Notes: generated by a model from the letters alone, not told the origin. DNA of 64,000 bases from Crossaster papposus (GCA_037893245.1 JBAIAA010000009.1:434001-498000), one strand, 5' to 3'. Numbered from the stretch's first letter, positions 34,838 to 46,842 are shown. Numbers and translations: made by a program.

Positions 34838-36487
34838 ATGTCTGGAAATACCACTTCTAGTGCTAGGCGTCCCCGCGCTTTCGAACTTAGTTTCGATGGC
34901 AAGGAGACGCCTAGCGGTGTCTTTAAGGTCCTCCGGGGGATTGGGATTGTCCCGTCCACCCACCTGGAGGCCTTACAACCCCTTTCCGGCGGCCGGTTTG
35001 ACCTCACGTTCAAATCGGCCGTCTTTGCTCGTCGTTTCGAGTTTGATCTGGACCAGCTTCCTGGGTGTCGAGTTACATCCTTCGACATGAAGCTGGTCAC
35101 AGTGAATTATATAGAGATGGATCTTGACGACAATGTCGTCAGATCCATTCTCTCTCAGTACGGCAGGGTCCATAAGGGTAGGTTTCTGACCTACCCCGAG
35201 GAGCCTGCCGTATTTACTGGCACCCGGCAATACTTAATGTCGGGTGTCAGATCCATTCCCTCGGTTCTCCGCATCGGGAATCGCAATGCCTGGGTCGGCC
35301 ACTCTGGTCAGACCCGGACTTGCGCCCGATGCGGAAGCCCTGGCCACTCTGCAGGCAAATGTATCACCGTAAGGTGTTACAGATGCTTGCAGTTGGGTCA
35401 TCCCTCCGGGGAGTGCCCCAACAAAGTCATGTGCACTTTCTGCGGGGACGAGGGGCACAGTTTTAAACTGTGCCCTAGGTCCTTCGCAGAGAGGGTGCGA
35501 CCCGCCAAGCGGTGGGCAGATGTGGTGGTGCAGGGGAAATCTGCCCCTGCACAACATAAGGGGGAGGCTTCTCCGCCTCTTGAAGCGCCCACGCTTGTGG
35601 GTGCCGAAGGGGCGGCAAGCCCTTCCTCTTTTTCTAGCTCCGGGCCCGGTCCGTCGGGCTCGGAGACTGTAACGGTGTCCGATACCAATATGGTATCGGA
35701 CTTCGAACTGCCTCGAGCACCGTGTATTCGGTGCTCGAAGGATGCCGGTCCTCTACGATCCGCGGAAGGGTGGCTTTGTTTCCACTGCGACCGCTGGATC
35801 ACGAGGACCGTTAAGTTCAGCTTTGTCGGTTGCGGCGGCTGCATGGGAGACGACGCTAAGGCTGTTGTCTCCTGTGACGCCGTTGAGTGTCAGGCCGCCG
35901 CGATCGAGAAAGCTGTTCCTTTTGTCCCTGTATCAAGGAAGGGGAAGGCGAAGAAGAAGAAGAAGAGGTCGCGAGACCCTTCTTCTGACTCAGATGCCCC
36001 CTCTTCCAAAATACAGGGAACTAACCTCTCGGACTCTCCGGAGTCTGAGATGGTATTAGACGAGCCAATTGGCTCGGTTAAAGCCCCTACCGGCCCCCCC
36101 CACATCGTTGGTGGCGCCGGGGTGGAGGTAACACCGGAGTCTTCTGGTGAGCCTCTCCGGGGTGCATCGTTTGACCCGGTCTGTCAGGCCCAGGACAAAC
36201 TTGATGGTCTAGTTGTCCCTGGTGTAACTGGGAGGATGACCTGCAACTTTGAGGGTTGCGGTGTCGATTTCCCGGGCTGGGGGCAAATGGTCGACCACCG
36301 GCGGATAGCCCACAGTTCTAAGACGCGGGTTCGGTGCCCGGTGTGTAGAGTTAAGGCCGTGACGCCAGATATTTGGTTGGCCCATCTTGCCCAGGATCAT
36401 ACTCAGTATGTCCTGGACATAGATGTGGCCGTCCTTCAATCGTTGTTTAAAATCAGCGGATGTAAATGGGTCTTTTCGACCCTTTAG
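34838..36487 (+). CDS. ORF1-like protein of element B1 (RRM-like, CCHC knuckles, C2H2 fingers)
   Basis: 549 codons from ATG 34838 (MSGNTTSS); an in-frame ATG at 34805 would add 11 hydrophobic residues and is less likely. Residues about 14-155 look like the RRM-like region of Tx1-type ORF1 proteins. Three CCHC knuckles follow (C162/C165/H170/C175, C180/C183/H188/C193, C199/C202/H207/C212), then a Ser/Pro-rich linker, a Cys-rich segment (C296/C299, C314/C317, C332/C335, C346, C351) that may bind zinc, a basic KKKKKRSR stretch near 372-379 and two C2H2 fingers at the C-terminus (C469/C474/H487/H492 and C500/C503/H516/H521). C2H2 fingers are typical DNA-binding modules of site-specific non-LTR elements, so this protein could help select the target. 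That role is inference. Confidence 0.85.
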   Translation: MSGNTTSSARRPRAFELSFDGKETPSGVFKVLRGIGIVPSTHLEALQPLSGGRFDLTFKSAVFARRFEFDLDQLPGCRVTSFDMKLVTVNYIEMDLDDNVVRSILSQYGRVHKGRFLTYPEEPAVFTGTRQYLMSGVRSIPSVLRIGNRNAWVGHSGQTRTCARCGSPGHSAGKCITVRCYRCLQLGHPSGECPNKVMCTFCGDEGHSFKLCPRSFAERVRPAKRWADVVVQGKSAPAQHKGEASPPLEAPTLVGAEGAASPSSFSSSGPGPSGSETVTVSDTNMVSDFELPRAPCIRCSKDAGPLRSAEGWLCFHCDRWITRTVKFSFVGCGGCMGDDAKAVVSCDAVECQAAAIEKAVPFVPVSRKGKAKKKKKRSRDPSSDSDAPSSKIQGTNLSDSPESEMVLDEPIGSVKAPTGPPHIVGGAGVEVTPESSGEPLRGASFDPVCQAQDKLDGLVVPGVTGRMTCNFEGCGVDFPGWGQMVDHRRIAHSSKTRVRCPVCRVKAVTPDIWLAHLAQDHTQYVLDIDVAVLQSLFKISGCKWVFSTL

Positions 36488-36790
36488 GTCTTTTTGTAGG
36501 AGTATTGTACTCTTTTTAATAGGAGTATCGTTTATGACTGTTTAGGTCTTGTAGTGGATAGTATGTATTTTGTTTGTATACGTTCTATGGCAGAGAGTTA
36601 GGGTCGTACCCTACCATGGTAATGCGTGGGTAGCGTGGCTACACTCTCTGTCTGTACCGTCCTGTTTTAGTGTTTTGTGAGTTTTATATTCCGGTTACGG
36701 GCAGGGGGGCTCGAGACCCCACAACACTGTAGTTCGGCGATTTGGTAAGTCGACCTGTCCGGGGCATTTCAGCCCCAAATCAAAAAACAG
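36488..36790 (+). other. Structured 3' UTR of element B1
   Basis: An outer stem CAGAGAG (36591-36597) with CTCTCTG (36644-36650) encloses two hairpins: TAGGGT/ACCCTA (36599-36604, 36608-36613) and GTAGC/GCTAC (36630-36634, 36638-36642). Downstream, GGGG-CTCGAGA-CCCC near 36706-36720 and GGGGC-ATTTCA-GCCCC at 36761-36776 precede the A-rich end. GATTTGG (36739-36745) can pair with CCAAATC (36775-36781) as an alternative. Confidence 0.65.
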
Positions 36791-36943
36791 TATCTGTTCT
36801 TTTCAGCTTAATATCTGAAACGCTGTTCATCGAACAGCCAGTATATTAATCTGATTTTTGGATTTGGGCCGTGGAATAGAGGCTTGCCTCGTCCCGGCCA
36901 TGGGTTGGCCCGGTATAGCAGTACATCCGGGATTCGGCCCACT
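36791..36943 (+). pseudogene. U2: U2 snRNA 3' part downstream of B1
   Basis: Nucleotides 37-189, unchanged. Confidence 0.93.
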
Positions 36944-37681
36944 CCCCTCGGGGAACATCAATTAATACAAAAACAGGTCTCGTCTATTATGTGTATTCCT
37001 ATGTCGCCTCACTTTTACAAGTTCTTTCTTCGCTTTACTTCGTGGCTTTCTTATATTTGAACATTTCAATTTGTCTCAATTAAATAATTGTATGAAGACC
37101 GATCTCTTTGTTTTAGGTTGATTTCTGAAGAAAGGGAAAAACAACAACAACAAAAACAAACAAACAAACAAACAAACAAACAAACAGATCCTCTGCGACT
37201 GGTTGTATTTTTTTTTGGCGAAGATGTATTAGATTTCTTTATCTTTTCCATATTTTTAGAAATTCATATGATTTCATATAAATGTAGACTTTAAATGTTC
37301 TTTTTGTTTTTGGTCTTGTTTGTTTGAATTCCATTTTTGTTCTAAATACTGTATAGGTAATAATGCAGGGCCCTTTTTTATAGCTTTTTTTTTTGTAAGT
37401 GATAAAACCTCAAATACAATAAATAACAGTGCTTTTAACAGTTCAGTTTTTATGTTTGTATTTTAATGTTGCGATTATTCGTTTGCTTGCTTTCCTCTCT
37501 CTCTCTCTCTCGTTGACTGTTTATTTCTCCTCTCGTGTCGTTATTTCGGGAGGGAAACCTCTGCCACGATTTGTTGCTAGAGGGCGCCCTGACTTTCGTT
37601 TGCCTGGCGTGCTCCTATCGCGTCCGCGCATAGCAGTGATATATAATACACTGCCTCGCCCATTCAATCGATCTAGTCTAG

Positions 37682-38029
<348 letters not shown>

Positions 38030-38064
38030 ATAGATGCATGATACATGCCATTTTCAAACCAAAC

Positions 38065-38080
38065 GGCTCTTTTCAGAGCC
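38065..38080 (+). terminator. H4 3' stem-loop (unit 6)
   Basis: GGCTCTTTTCAGAGCC. Confidence 0.97.
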
Positions 38081-38516
38081 ACCACGATTTCACAAAAAGA
38101 GATTGATTCCAGGTTTTAATTTGTGTGTACTCTGTTATTATTTGGGCATTGTCTCGCGGGATTCAGTGTGGATTTTCCTCCCTGTGTCTATTAGTATTAA
38201 GGTTTTTTTCTTTTCGTTTATTGCCCGTAATTATTCCCGGGATGTCTTTATCGAAGACACGGCCCATTTGTTTATTTTGGTAGCTGGGGAAAATTAATTT
38301 GCTTGCAAAGTATCATGTACTCGTAGGTAATATTGACCGTATTGTTTCGGAGGGTAAATCAGTTGTGATCAGTGAAGCGTCCCGGCATGGTGTCCGAATT
38401 ATCCAATCGGAAGACTGCCCATTGTTATACTTCAGCCCCAGGATGCTATTCTCTAGTCTTAAGAGACGGCCTGTTCGTTGATTTGGCATTCACTTCTTAT
38501 CTACTCTCCATTCTGA

Positions 38517-38945
<429 letters not shown>

Positions 38946-38976
38946 GTCACAGCTGCGTGCGCAAAACTAACCGAAC

Positions 38977-38992
38977 GGCCCTTTTCAGGGCC
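38977..38992 (+). terminator. H3 3' stem-loop (unit 6)
   Basis: GGCCCTTTTCAGGGCC. Confidence 0.97.
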
Positions 38993-39680
38993 AATATTTT
39001 TTTCAAAGAGAGATTCATTCCAATCGCGTTTTCTGTAGAGTTTTGGAAAGTTAAGTTTGGTTACTATAGGTAAATACGAATTTTAACTGGCCAGAGCTCC
39101 GGAGAACGGATTAATAAAATTAATCGGATTAGTCTCTTTCCATTTTGTTTGTTTGTCTGTCTGTCTCTTATTTTTTGTTGTCCCCCCACCCCCCCAAAAT
39201 AAAAATAAAAAATTATTTTACTTTTAATACGGTAAAAAAGAAGAAGAGTAATTGCCTGGCCATGTACACAATTGTTTATGCAGTCATTTTGTGTCATATT
39301 TTCGAAAACGGGAACTCTTCGTTACATTGGATGATACGCAAGTTTACCCGGCGTTTGGGGAAAAATAAATAATGAGTGAAACCACACCGGATTGTTGGCC
39401 TCTACCGAATATAATAAAAAAGTGGATATTCTAAATTATTGTTTGTAATTGTTTGTTTCTTGGAGTTTTCATTCGGATTCGGAAGGATAGCTTTTGCCCT
39501 CTGTGCGTGTGGCAAGCGCCAATGCATGTCACTTTGCACGCGTACATAATTCTTCACGCTTGGGTGATTGTGTGGACAATGCGTGTATGCCCAGAATCCT
39601 AGCGGGTACCATAAAAGTCGTCCCGGCATGCTTGACCTTCCATTCGATCGCACGATCACATACACTCATCTTCTCCAATC

Positions 39681-40049
39681 ATGGCTCCTAAAGTTAGCGG
39701 AAAAGGCCAGAAGAAGGCCGGCAACACCAAGGCTCCGGTCAGCACGAACAAGAAGAGGCGTCGGCGTCGCAAGGAGAGCTACGGCATCTACATCTACAAA
39801 GTCATGAAACAGGTGCACCCCGACACAGGAATCTCCAGCAAGGCAATGAGCATCATGAACAGCTTTGTCAACGACGTGTTTGAGCGCATCGCCGGCGAAT
39901 CTTCCCGCCTTGCCCACTACAACAAGAAGTCGACCATCTCAAGTCGTGAAGTGCAGACTGCAGTACGCCTAATCCTCCCGGGAGAGCTTGCCAAGCATGC
40001 AGTCAGCGAAGGAACCAAGGCCGTCACCAAGTATACGACTTCAAAATAG
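39681..40049 (+). CDS. H2B: Histone H2B (unit 6)
   Basis: Same protein as unit 1. Confidence 0.98.
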   Translation: MAPKVSGKGQKKAGNTKAPVSTNKKRRRRRKESYGIYIYKVMKQVHPDTGISSKAMSIMNSFVNDVFERIAGESSRLAHYNKKSTISSREVQTAVRLILPGELAKHAVSEGTKAVTKYTTSK

Positions 40050-40093
40050 GTTGACCGAGGGAGGAACAAATAACACGAAAAACATAACCAAAC

Positions 40094-40109
40094 GGCTCTT
40101 TTCAGAGCC
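40094..40109 (+). terminator. H2B 3' stem-loop (unit 6)
   Basis: GGCTCTTTTCAGAGCC. Confidence 0.96.
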
Positions 40110-41125
40110 AACACAATTTAAAAAAAAGAGATGTGACTGTCTGATCTGTGTTACTAATTTAGTCAATATTCGTAGGTGGTAAAATCGTTCGGGTAGTGTT
40201 CCCGTCTTTACATTCTCCCTGACCTTAAAAGGAGAAATGAAGATCAACATTAACCTTCTGTTCTCGTCGCCTTTGAAAACAAATATGTGACTTGAAAAGG
40301 CATGACGGGGAAAAGTATTTCTGTAGTATTTGGAGTTCTATTGTTTTACACCGTAGTAAAGACCGATTCGTTAGTTTTGCAATGATACCAAAAGTATTTA
40401 TTTACATCATTTAATTAACATGATATATACAACATTGCAGGGCTGACAGTGCGCCGCCCAACCTAAGCGATCGAATTTTTAAAACCAACGAATAGCTTTG
40501 ACCAAAACAATTATACGCGTGCCCGCCAACAACGAAATTGACAAATGGGGGTCATTGTTAATTTAGCCTCAGTAAGTCACGTAGGAATTTGCAATGGCGA
40601 AACAGCCTTTTGTTATTCAGCACCTGTGCGCGCAGTGGTTTTTGTTCATTCAGTCTCCATTACGAGAAGTAGTGGTTTCTTGTTTGATGTATGTTTAATA
40701 TATGTGTTTGTCGTATCTCTGTGCAGACAAATCCGTGACAGTTTTCAATGTGGTTTATGAGGGACGATCTGCGGCCAGCGTGGAGGCAGGTCAATCGGTA
40801 GGCAACAGGGACACACCGTCGGGATAACAGAAATCGTCTGAGAAAGCAGGTAAGGTTTTTGGGTGCTTTGGGTTTTTGCTGTTATGATTTCATCGCTTAG
40901 ATTGAAGACAGACAGACAGACAGACCTCGTTCAAAAAATGTATCCCTGTCTTCACGAATCCAAAAATGGATGCGGTGCACTCAACCGTACAGTAAGTGTG
41001 TCGCGCGTGATTGGCTACTTGGCGTGCTTCGGCCAATCCACCGGAACGCTATAACTAGTGCTGTCACCCCCCTCGTACGGCACTTTCACTGCAGATCGCA
41101 ATCTACTGTCACCAATTACTTCAAG

Positions 41126-41503
41126 ATGACTGGACGAGGAAAGAGCGGAAAAGCAAGAAGCAAGGCCAGGAGCAGGTCCTCAAGGGCGGGACTGCAGTTC
41201 CCCGTGGGTCGCGTTCATCGATTTTTGCGAAGGGGCAACTACGCTGAGCGGGTTGGAGCCGGTGCACCGGTCTACCTGGCAGCCGTGATGGAATACCTGA
41301 CCGCGGAGATCCTGGAGCTGGCCGGTAACGCAGCACGAGACAATAAGAAGACGAGAATTAACCCTCGACATCTGCAGCTTGCTATACGCAACGACGAAGA
41401 GCTTAACAAGTTGATGAGTGGGGTTACCATCGCGCAAGGCGGTGTGCTTCCCAACATCCAGCAAGTACTTCTGCCCAAAAAGGCCGCCAAAGTATCAAAG
41501 TAA
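41126..41503 (+). CDS. H2A: Histone H2A (unit 6)
   Basis: Same protein as unit 1; start at MTGRGKSG. Confidence 0.97.
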   Translation: MTGRGKSGKARSKARSRSSRAGLQFPVGRVHRFLRRGNYAERVGAGAPVYLAAVMEYLTAEILELAGNAARDNKKTRINPRHLQLAIRNDEELNKLMSGVTIAQGGVLPNIQQVLLPKKAAKVSK

Positions 41504-41548
41504 TAGGCCTACAAACAAATTACTTTGCCTCCACAAACAAAACCAAAA

Positions 41549-41564
41549 GGCTCTTTTCAGGGCC
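41549..41564 (+). terminator. H2A 3' stem-loop (unit 6)
   Basis: GGCTCTTTTCAGGGCC. Confidence 0.95.
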
Positions 41565-43003
41565 ACCACATAGTTACAAGAGAGAAACGCCGCTGTCTGT
41601 CTGTTCTTCATTTTTAAATAAAGTTTTAAAAGAGACAAATTTAGATAATACATGTGTAGATTTTAACTTTCACAGCCAAAGGCCCGCTGAGTTTGTTCAA
41701 TGGCTTCGTTTATTTTTTAAAGAATCGCCTTCCCTTTTCCTGCTTATAAAAATATTAAGAAAGTGTTTTTTGTCATCCGGGCGCGCGTGCGTTTTAACTT
41801 GTATCCCGGCGACCTTCATATAAAAACTAGTTCATTAAATATGCAACGCGCGCACTGTGACTTCAACAAAGCAAAAATAAATACGCGCTGTGTCTGTACT
41901 CTATAATTATATACATGTACTACGCGTACTGTACAGTACATGCATGTTCAGTTTGTAAAAGTACGTGAATGATATTATACCCGCGACCCAGCACATCAAA
42001 ATCAAGAATAAGTCGGAAAAAGACTTTCGGAGATATAAATATAATAAGATTGCAAATTCAATAAGCTTTTTAATGACATCCATCACAAGCCTTTAGCTCG
42101 GAAATTATTGGTTACGAGTTACAGACTGGGGATGGCTATCAATAGAAAGCCTATGGAATTTCAAATGTTACTATGTACATATCGTGAATTGTCATTTCCC
42201 GCTTATTATTGATTTTGATATCCTGGGTCACATTTTCATAGATTTAACAAAAACATTGGAAATGTGGTGAGTTGACACTTCGCGTGTGGTCTATTAGCTT
42301 TGTTTTCGTGTTCTGTCTTACCTGGGCCCAATTTCATAACAAATGTAAGCACAACAATTTGCTTAGCATGAAACATTTTCCTTGGCCAAACTGAAGATTT
42401 CCGAACACGTTTTATTGACGGTCGTGAATTCTCGTTAACGTTCGCGACTACAATTTCGACGTCTGGGTGTACACAATTAAATGGTCAGGCCATAGAACCA
42501 GACTATTTTCACCGCCCACAAAGTGGGACATTTAGGTTCTGCTTAAAAACAAATAAACCGGCCTGAACGGTAAACGATCGAGGCGCGGTTGTGCCGAAGG
42601 GCGCCATCTATCGGCACGCTCGTACCGGCAGGTCTGTGTGTATTTACAGCGGCGAGGCGCAGTGCAGCATGGCGATAATTTTGATACCAGTCGCATTTTT
42701 CCAGATTTTCAAGTGACTTTTGGTTAAAAAAAATGAATTTGTAAAAGAATATTGTCGATGTATATGAAAATGTGTTATGAAAACCCCCCAAGCTCATGAA
42801 TATTGATGTAAATTAACGTGCCAAAAGTTGGTAATTTCTATAAACGGGTTTGCGTCGGGCTCTGTGAGAAGTCCTTTTCTTGACCCGAAATACACAAATT
42901 AGAAAAGTTAAAATAAGAATATTATTCGGATGAGAACAATGGGCGGGGGAATCAATTTGCATGCATAATTCCAGAGCGCCCTATTGGTTCAATGTCAATC
43001 GTT

Positions 43004-43039
43004 ATCGCTTCTCGGCCTTTTGGCTAAGATCATGTGCAG
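43004..43039 (+). pseudogene. U2: U2 snRNA 5' fragment before B2
   Basis: Nucleotides 1-36 with one change: C for T at nucleotide 34 (43037), giving GCAG in the branch-recognition sequence. B1 does not have this change. Confidence 0.94.
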
Positions 43040-43640
43040 CTTTTTTGCTCTCGTGATTTTGAAGCGTAGTCGAGTTTTGTCCTACTAAACTGATATAATT
43101 TTTATACCAGTTTGTTCCTTTTTGTTTATAGACCAGGTAGGTCTAATTTTCGCCAAATTTCTTGGTATTTTTGGTTGTTGTTTTGAAGGTTTTTGGTTTC
43201 GTTTTTTGGTTGCTGGCTGTATACGCAGTGCTGTATCAGCCAGCGCCATTCGTTTACGTACGGCCTTTGTTCCCCCCGTGTAAGTCCACGGGCCCATAGG
43301 TTTGTACGTGTTTCTTTGTCCGTCCGTACAGTGTACGGCTTTTCCTTTGTGGTTCATTTACCCGTGGCGCTTACATAACACCAGTTGTGTGTGTAGCGCT
43401 ACGGGTTTTTCCTATTTCTTTGTGTGTGTAGGCAATAAGTCTTGCCTTCACGCCATTTTTTGTACATAGACTAGTGCGGTACATGGGTGTACTGCGCGTG
43501 TATTTGTTTTTAATACACGGCGCGTGTGCTTCTATTACTTTCTAGTTTAGCTGGACTAGGCAGTTGCTAGTCCAGCCTTTTTTAATACCCAGGAGGTTTT
43601 TCCTTTCTTGGTATTTTGTATTCTTTGGTTTATTTCCAGC
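43040..43640 (+). other. Structured 5' leader of element B2
   Basis: Same hairpins as B1, including GCTGGACTAG (43550-43559) with CTAGTCCAGC (43567-43576) and CGTGTATT/AATACACG (43497-43504, 43512-43519). The first hairpin has an 8-bp GCTGGCTG/CAGCCAGC core with a flanking T that can form a wobble pair, so pairing is largely kept despite base changes. Confidence 0.7.
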
Positions 43641-45296
43641 ATGTCTGGAAATAATTCTTCTAGTGCTAGGCGTCCCCGAGCTTTCGAACTTAGTTTCGAT
43701 GGCAAGGAGACGCCTAGCGATGTCTTTAAGGTCCTCCGGGGGATTGGGATTGTCCCGTCCTCCCACCTGGAGGCCTTACAACCCCTTTCCGGCGGCCGGT
43801 TTGACCTTACGTTCAAATCGGCCGTCTTGGCTCGTCGTTTCGAGCTTGATCTGGACCAGCTTCCTGGGTGTCGAGTTACATCCTTCGACATGAAGCTGGT
43901 CTCAGTAAATTATGTGGAGATGGATCTTGACGACAATGTCGTCAGATCCATTCTCTCTAGGTACGGCAGGGTCCATAAGGGTAGGTTTTTGACCTACCCC
44001 GAGGAGCCTGCCGTATTTACTGGCACCCGGCAATACTTAATGTCGGGTGTCAGGTCCATTCCGTCGGTTCTCCGCATCGGGAATCGCAATGCCTGGGTCG
44101 GCCACTCTGGTCAGACTCGGACTTGCGCCCGATGCGGAAGCCCGGGCCATTCTGCAAGCAAATGTATCACGGTAACGTGCTACAAATGCTTGCAGTTGGG
44201 TCATCCCTCCGGGGAGTGCCCCAACAAGGTGATGTGCACCTTCTGCGGGGTCGAGGGGCACGGTTTTAAACTGTGCCCTAAGTCCTTCGCAGAGAGGGTG
44301 CGACCTGCCAAGCGGTGGGCAGATGTGGTGGTGCAGGGGAAATCTTCCCCTGCACAACATAAGGGGGAGGCTTCTCCGCCTCTTGAAGCGCCCACGCTTG
44401 TGGGTGCCGAAGGGGCGGCAAGCCCTTCTTCTTTTTCTAGCTCCGGGCCCGGTCCGTCGGGCTCGGAGACTGTAACGGTGTCCGATACCAATATGGTATC
44501 GGACTTCGAACTGCCTCGAGCACCGTGTATTCGGTGCTCGAAGGATGCCGGTCCTCTACGATCCGCGGAAGGGTGGCTTTGTTTCCACTGCGACCGCTGG
44601 ATCACGAGGACCGTTAAGTTCAGCTTTGTCGGTTGCGGCGGCTGCATAGGAGACGACGCTAAGGCTGTTGTCTCCTGTGACGCCGTTGAGTGTCAGGCCG
44701 CCGCGATCGAGAAAGCTGTTCCTTTTGTCCCTGTATCAAGGAAGGGGAAGGCGAAGAAGAAGAAGAAGAGGTCGCGAGACCCTTCTTCGGACTCGGATGC
44801 CCCCTCTTCCAAAATACAGGGAACTAACCTCTCAGACTCTCAGGAGTCTGAGATGGTATTAGACGAGCCGATTGGCTCGTCTAAAACCACCACCGGCCCC
44901 CTAAACAACACCGAGGGTGGCACCGGGGTGGAGGTAACCCCGGAGACCTCTAATGAGCCTCTCCGGAGTCGACCTTTAGATCAGGCCATGGCCAAAATGA
45001 ATGAACTCAAGGTCCCCGGGATTGGTAACCAGGCACTTGTCTGCTACCCTCCGCGGGGCTGCGAGGCTGAGTTCTTCGATTGGGGGGAGTTTGTTGCACA
45101 CCTGCAGAGGGTCCACGGTCGTAAGCCACGGATCCGCTGCCAGGTGTGTGGATTCAAGTTACAGACTCCGTTGTCGTCTCCGTTGTTTTGGGCTGGCCAT
45201 CTGGCCCGGGAGCATACTCAGTATGTTCTGGACACAGATAGTGCCAGCCTTGTTAAGTTGTTTGATATGCGTGTCCATTTTCCGAAAGTCGTTTAG
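43641..45296 (+). CDS. ORF1-like protein of element B2
   Basis: 551 codons from ATG 43641. The N-terminal RRM-like region, three CCHC knuckles, Cys-rich segment and basic stretch are nearly identical to B1. After about residue 413 (EPIGS) the sequence changes almost completely, yet two C2H2 fingers are again present: CX5CX12HX4H (CYPPRGC ... HLQRVH) and CX2CX16HX4H (CQVC ... HLAREH), followed by the shared HTQYVLD. The second finger has a longer Cys-His spacing than in B1. The pattern fits exchange or fast divergence of a DNA-binding module. Confidence 0.85.
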   Translation: MSGNNSSSARRPRAFELSFDGKETPSDVFKVLRGIGIVPSSHLEALQPLSGGRFDLTFKSAVLARRFELDLDQLPGCRVTSFDMKLVSVNYVEMDLDDNVVRSILSRYGRVHKGRFLTYPEEPAVFTGTRQYLMSGVRSIPSVLRIGNRNAWVGHSGQTRTCARCGSPGHSASKCITVTCYKCLQLGHPSGECPNKVMCTFCGVEGHGFKLCPKSFAERVRPAKRWADVVVQGKSSPAQHKGEASPPLEAPTLVGAEGAASPSSFSSSGPGPSGSETVTVSDTNMVSDFELPRAPCIRCSKDAGPLRSAEGWLCFHCDRWITRTVKFSFVGCGGCIGDDAKAVVSCDAVECQAAAIEKAVPFVPVSRKGKAKKKKKRSRDPSSDSDAPSSKIQGTNLSDSQESEMVLDEPIGSSKTTTGPLNNTEGGTGVEVTPETSNEPLRSRPLDQAMAKMNELKVPGIGNQALVCYPPRGCEAEFFDWGEFVAHLQRVHGRKPRIRCQVCGFKLQTPLSSPLFWAGHLAREHTQYVLDTDSASLVKLFDMRVHFPKVV

Positions 45297-45552
45297 TCCC
45301 TTTTGTTGTCTTGTAGTTGATAGTATGTATTTTGTTTGTATACGTTCTATGGCAGAGAGTTAGGGTCGTACCCTACCATGGTAATGCGTGGGTAGCGTGG
45401 CTACACTCTCTGTCTGTACCGTCCTGTTTTAGTGTTTTGTGAGTTTTATATTCCGGTTACGGGCAGGGGGGCTCGAGACCCCACAACACTGTAGTTCGGC
45501 GATTTGGTAAGCCGACCTGTCCGGGGCATTTCAGCCCCAAATCAAAAAACAG
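45297..45552 (+). other. Structured 3' UTR of element B2
   Basis: The nested fold at 45353-45412 and the terminal GGGGC-ATTTCA-GCCCC hairpin at 45523-45538 match B1, although the B1 segment just after the stop codon is about 50 bp longer. Confidence 0.65.
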
Positions 45553-45705
45553 TATCTGTTCTTTTCAGCTTAATATCTGAAACGCTGTTCATCGAACAGC
45601 CAGTATATTAATCTGATTTTTGGATTTGGGCCGTGGAATAGAGGCTTGCCTCGTCCCGGCCATGGGTTGGCCCGGTATAGCAGTACATCCGGGATTCGGC
45701 CCACT
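45553..45705 (+). pseudogene. U2: U2 snRNA 3' part downstream of B2
   Basis: Nucleotides 37-189, unchanged. Confidence 0.93.
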
Positions 45706-46443
45706 CCCCTCGGGGAACATCAATTAATACAAAAACAGGTCTCGTCTATTATGTGTATTCCTATGTCGCCTCACTTTTACAAGTTCTTTCTTCGCTTTAC
45801 TTCGTGGCTTTCTTATATTTGAACATTTCAATTTGTCTCAATTAAATAATTGTATGAAGACCGATCTCTTTGTTTTAGGTTGATTTCTGAAGAAAGGGAA
45901 AAACAACAACAACAAAAACAAACAAACAAACAAACAAACAAACAAACAGATCCTCTGCGACTGGTTGTATTTTTTTTTGGCGAAGATGTATTAGATTTCT
46001 TTATCTTTTCCATATTTTTAGAAATTCATATGATTTCATATAAATGTAGACTTTAAATGTTCTTTTTGTTTTTGGTCTTGTTTGTTTGAATTCCATTTTT
46101 GTTCTAAATACTGTATAGGTAATAATGCAGGGCCCTTTTTTATAGCTTTTTTTTTTGTAAGTGATAAAACCTCAAATACAATAAATAACAGTGCTTTTAA
46201 CAGTTCAGTTTTTATGTTTGTATTTTAATGTTGCGATTATTCGTTTGCTTGCTTTCCTCTCTCTCTCTCTCTCGTTGACTGTTTATTTCTCCTCTCGTGT
46301 CGTTATTTCGGGAGGGAAACCTCTGCCACGATTTGTTGCTAGAGGGCGCCCTGACTTTCGTTTGCCTGGCGTGCTCCTATCGCGTCCGCGCATAGCAGTG
46401 ATATATAATACACTGCCTCGCCCATTCAATCGATCTAGTCTAG

Positions 46444-46791
<348 letters not shown>

Positions 46792-46826
46792 ATAGATGCA
46801 TGATACATGCCATTTTCAAACCAAAC

Positions 46827-46842
46827 GGCTCTTTTCAGAGCC
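46827..46842 (+). terminator. H4 3' stem-loop (unit 7)
   Basis: GGCTCTTTTCAGAGCC. Confidence 0.97.

Larger units (their letters stand above)
34233..36790 (+). mobile_element. Type B U2-inserted retroelement, copy B1
   Basis: 2.56-kb insertion between U2 nucleotides 36 and 37 with no target deletion; the final AG of the element repeats the AG before the insertion, so at most a 2-bp duplication. It has a ~605-nt leader with several strong hairpins, one ORF1-like gene and a 303-bp structured 3' UTR. No reverse transcriptase, endonuclease or terminal repeats. It shares target site and overall ORF1 plan with type A but no evident nucleotide similarity. Confidence 0.87.
43040..45552 (+). mobile_element. 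Type B U2-inserted retroelement, copy B2
   Basis: 2.51-kb insertion at exactly the same junctions as B1. The leader, the first three quarters of the ORF and the last 240 bp of the 3' UTR closely match B1, but the C-terminal finger region and the start of the 3' UTR are very different. Confidence 0.87.

Noticed and set aside
34227..36795. Target-site duplication around the insertions
   Set aside because: At most a 2-bp AG repeat in type B; in type A none is visible. This cannot be told from chance.
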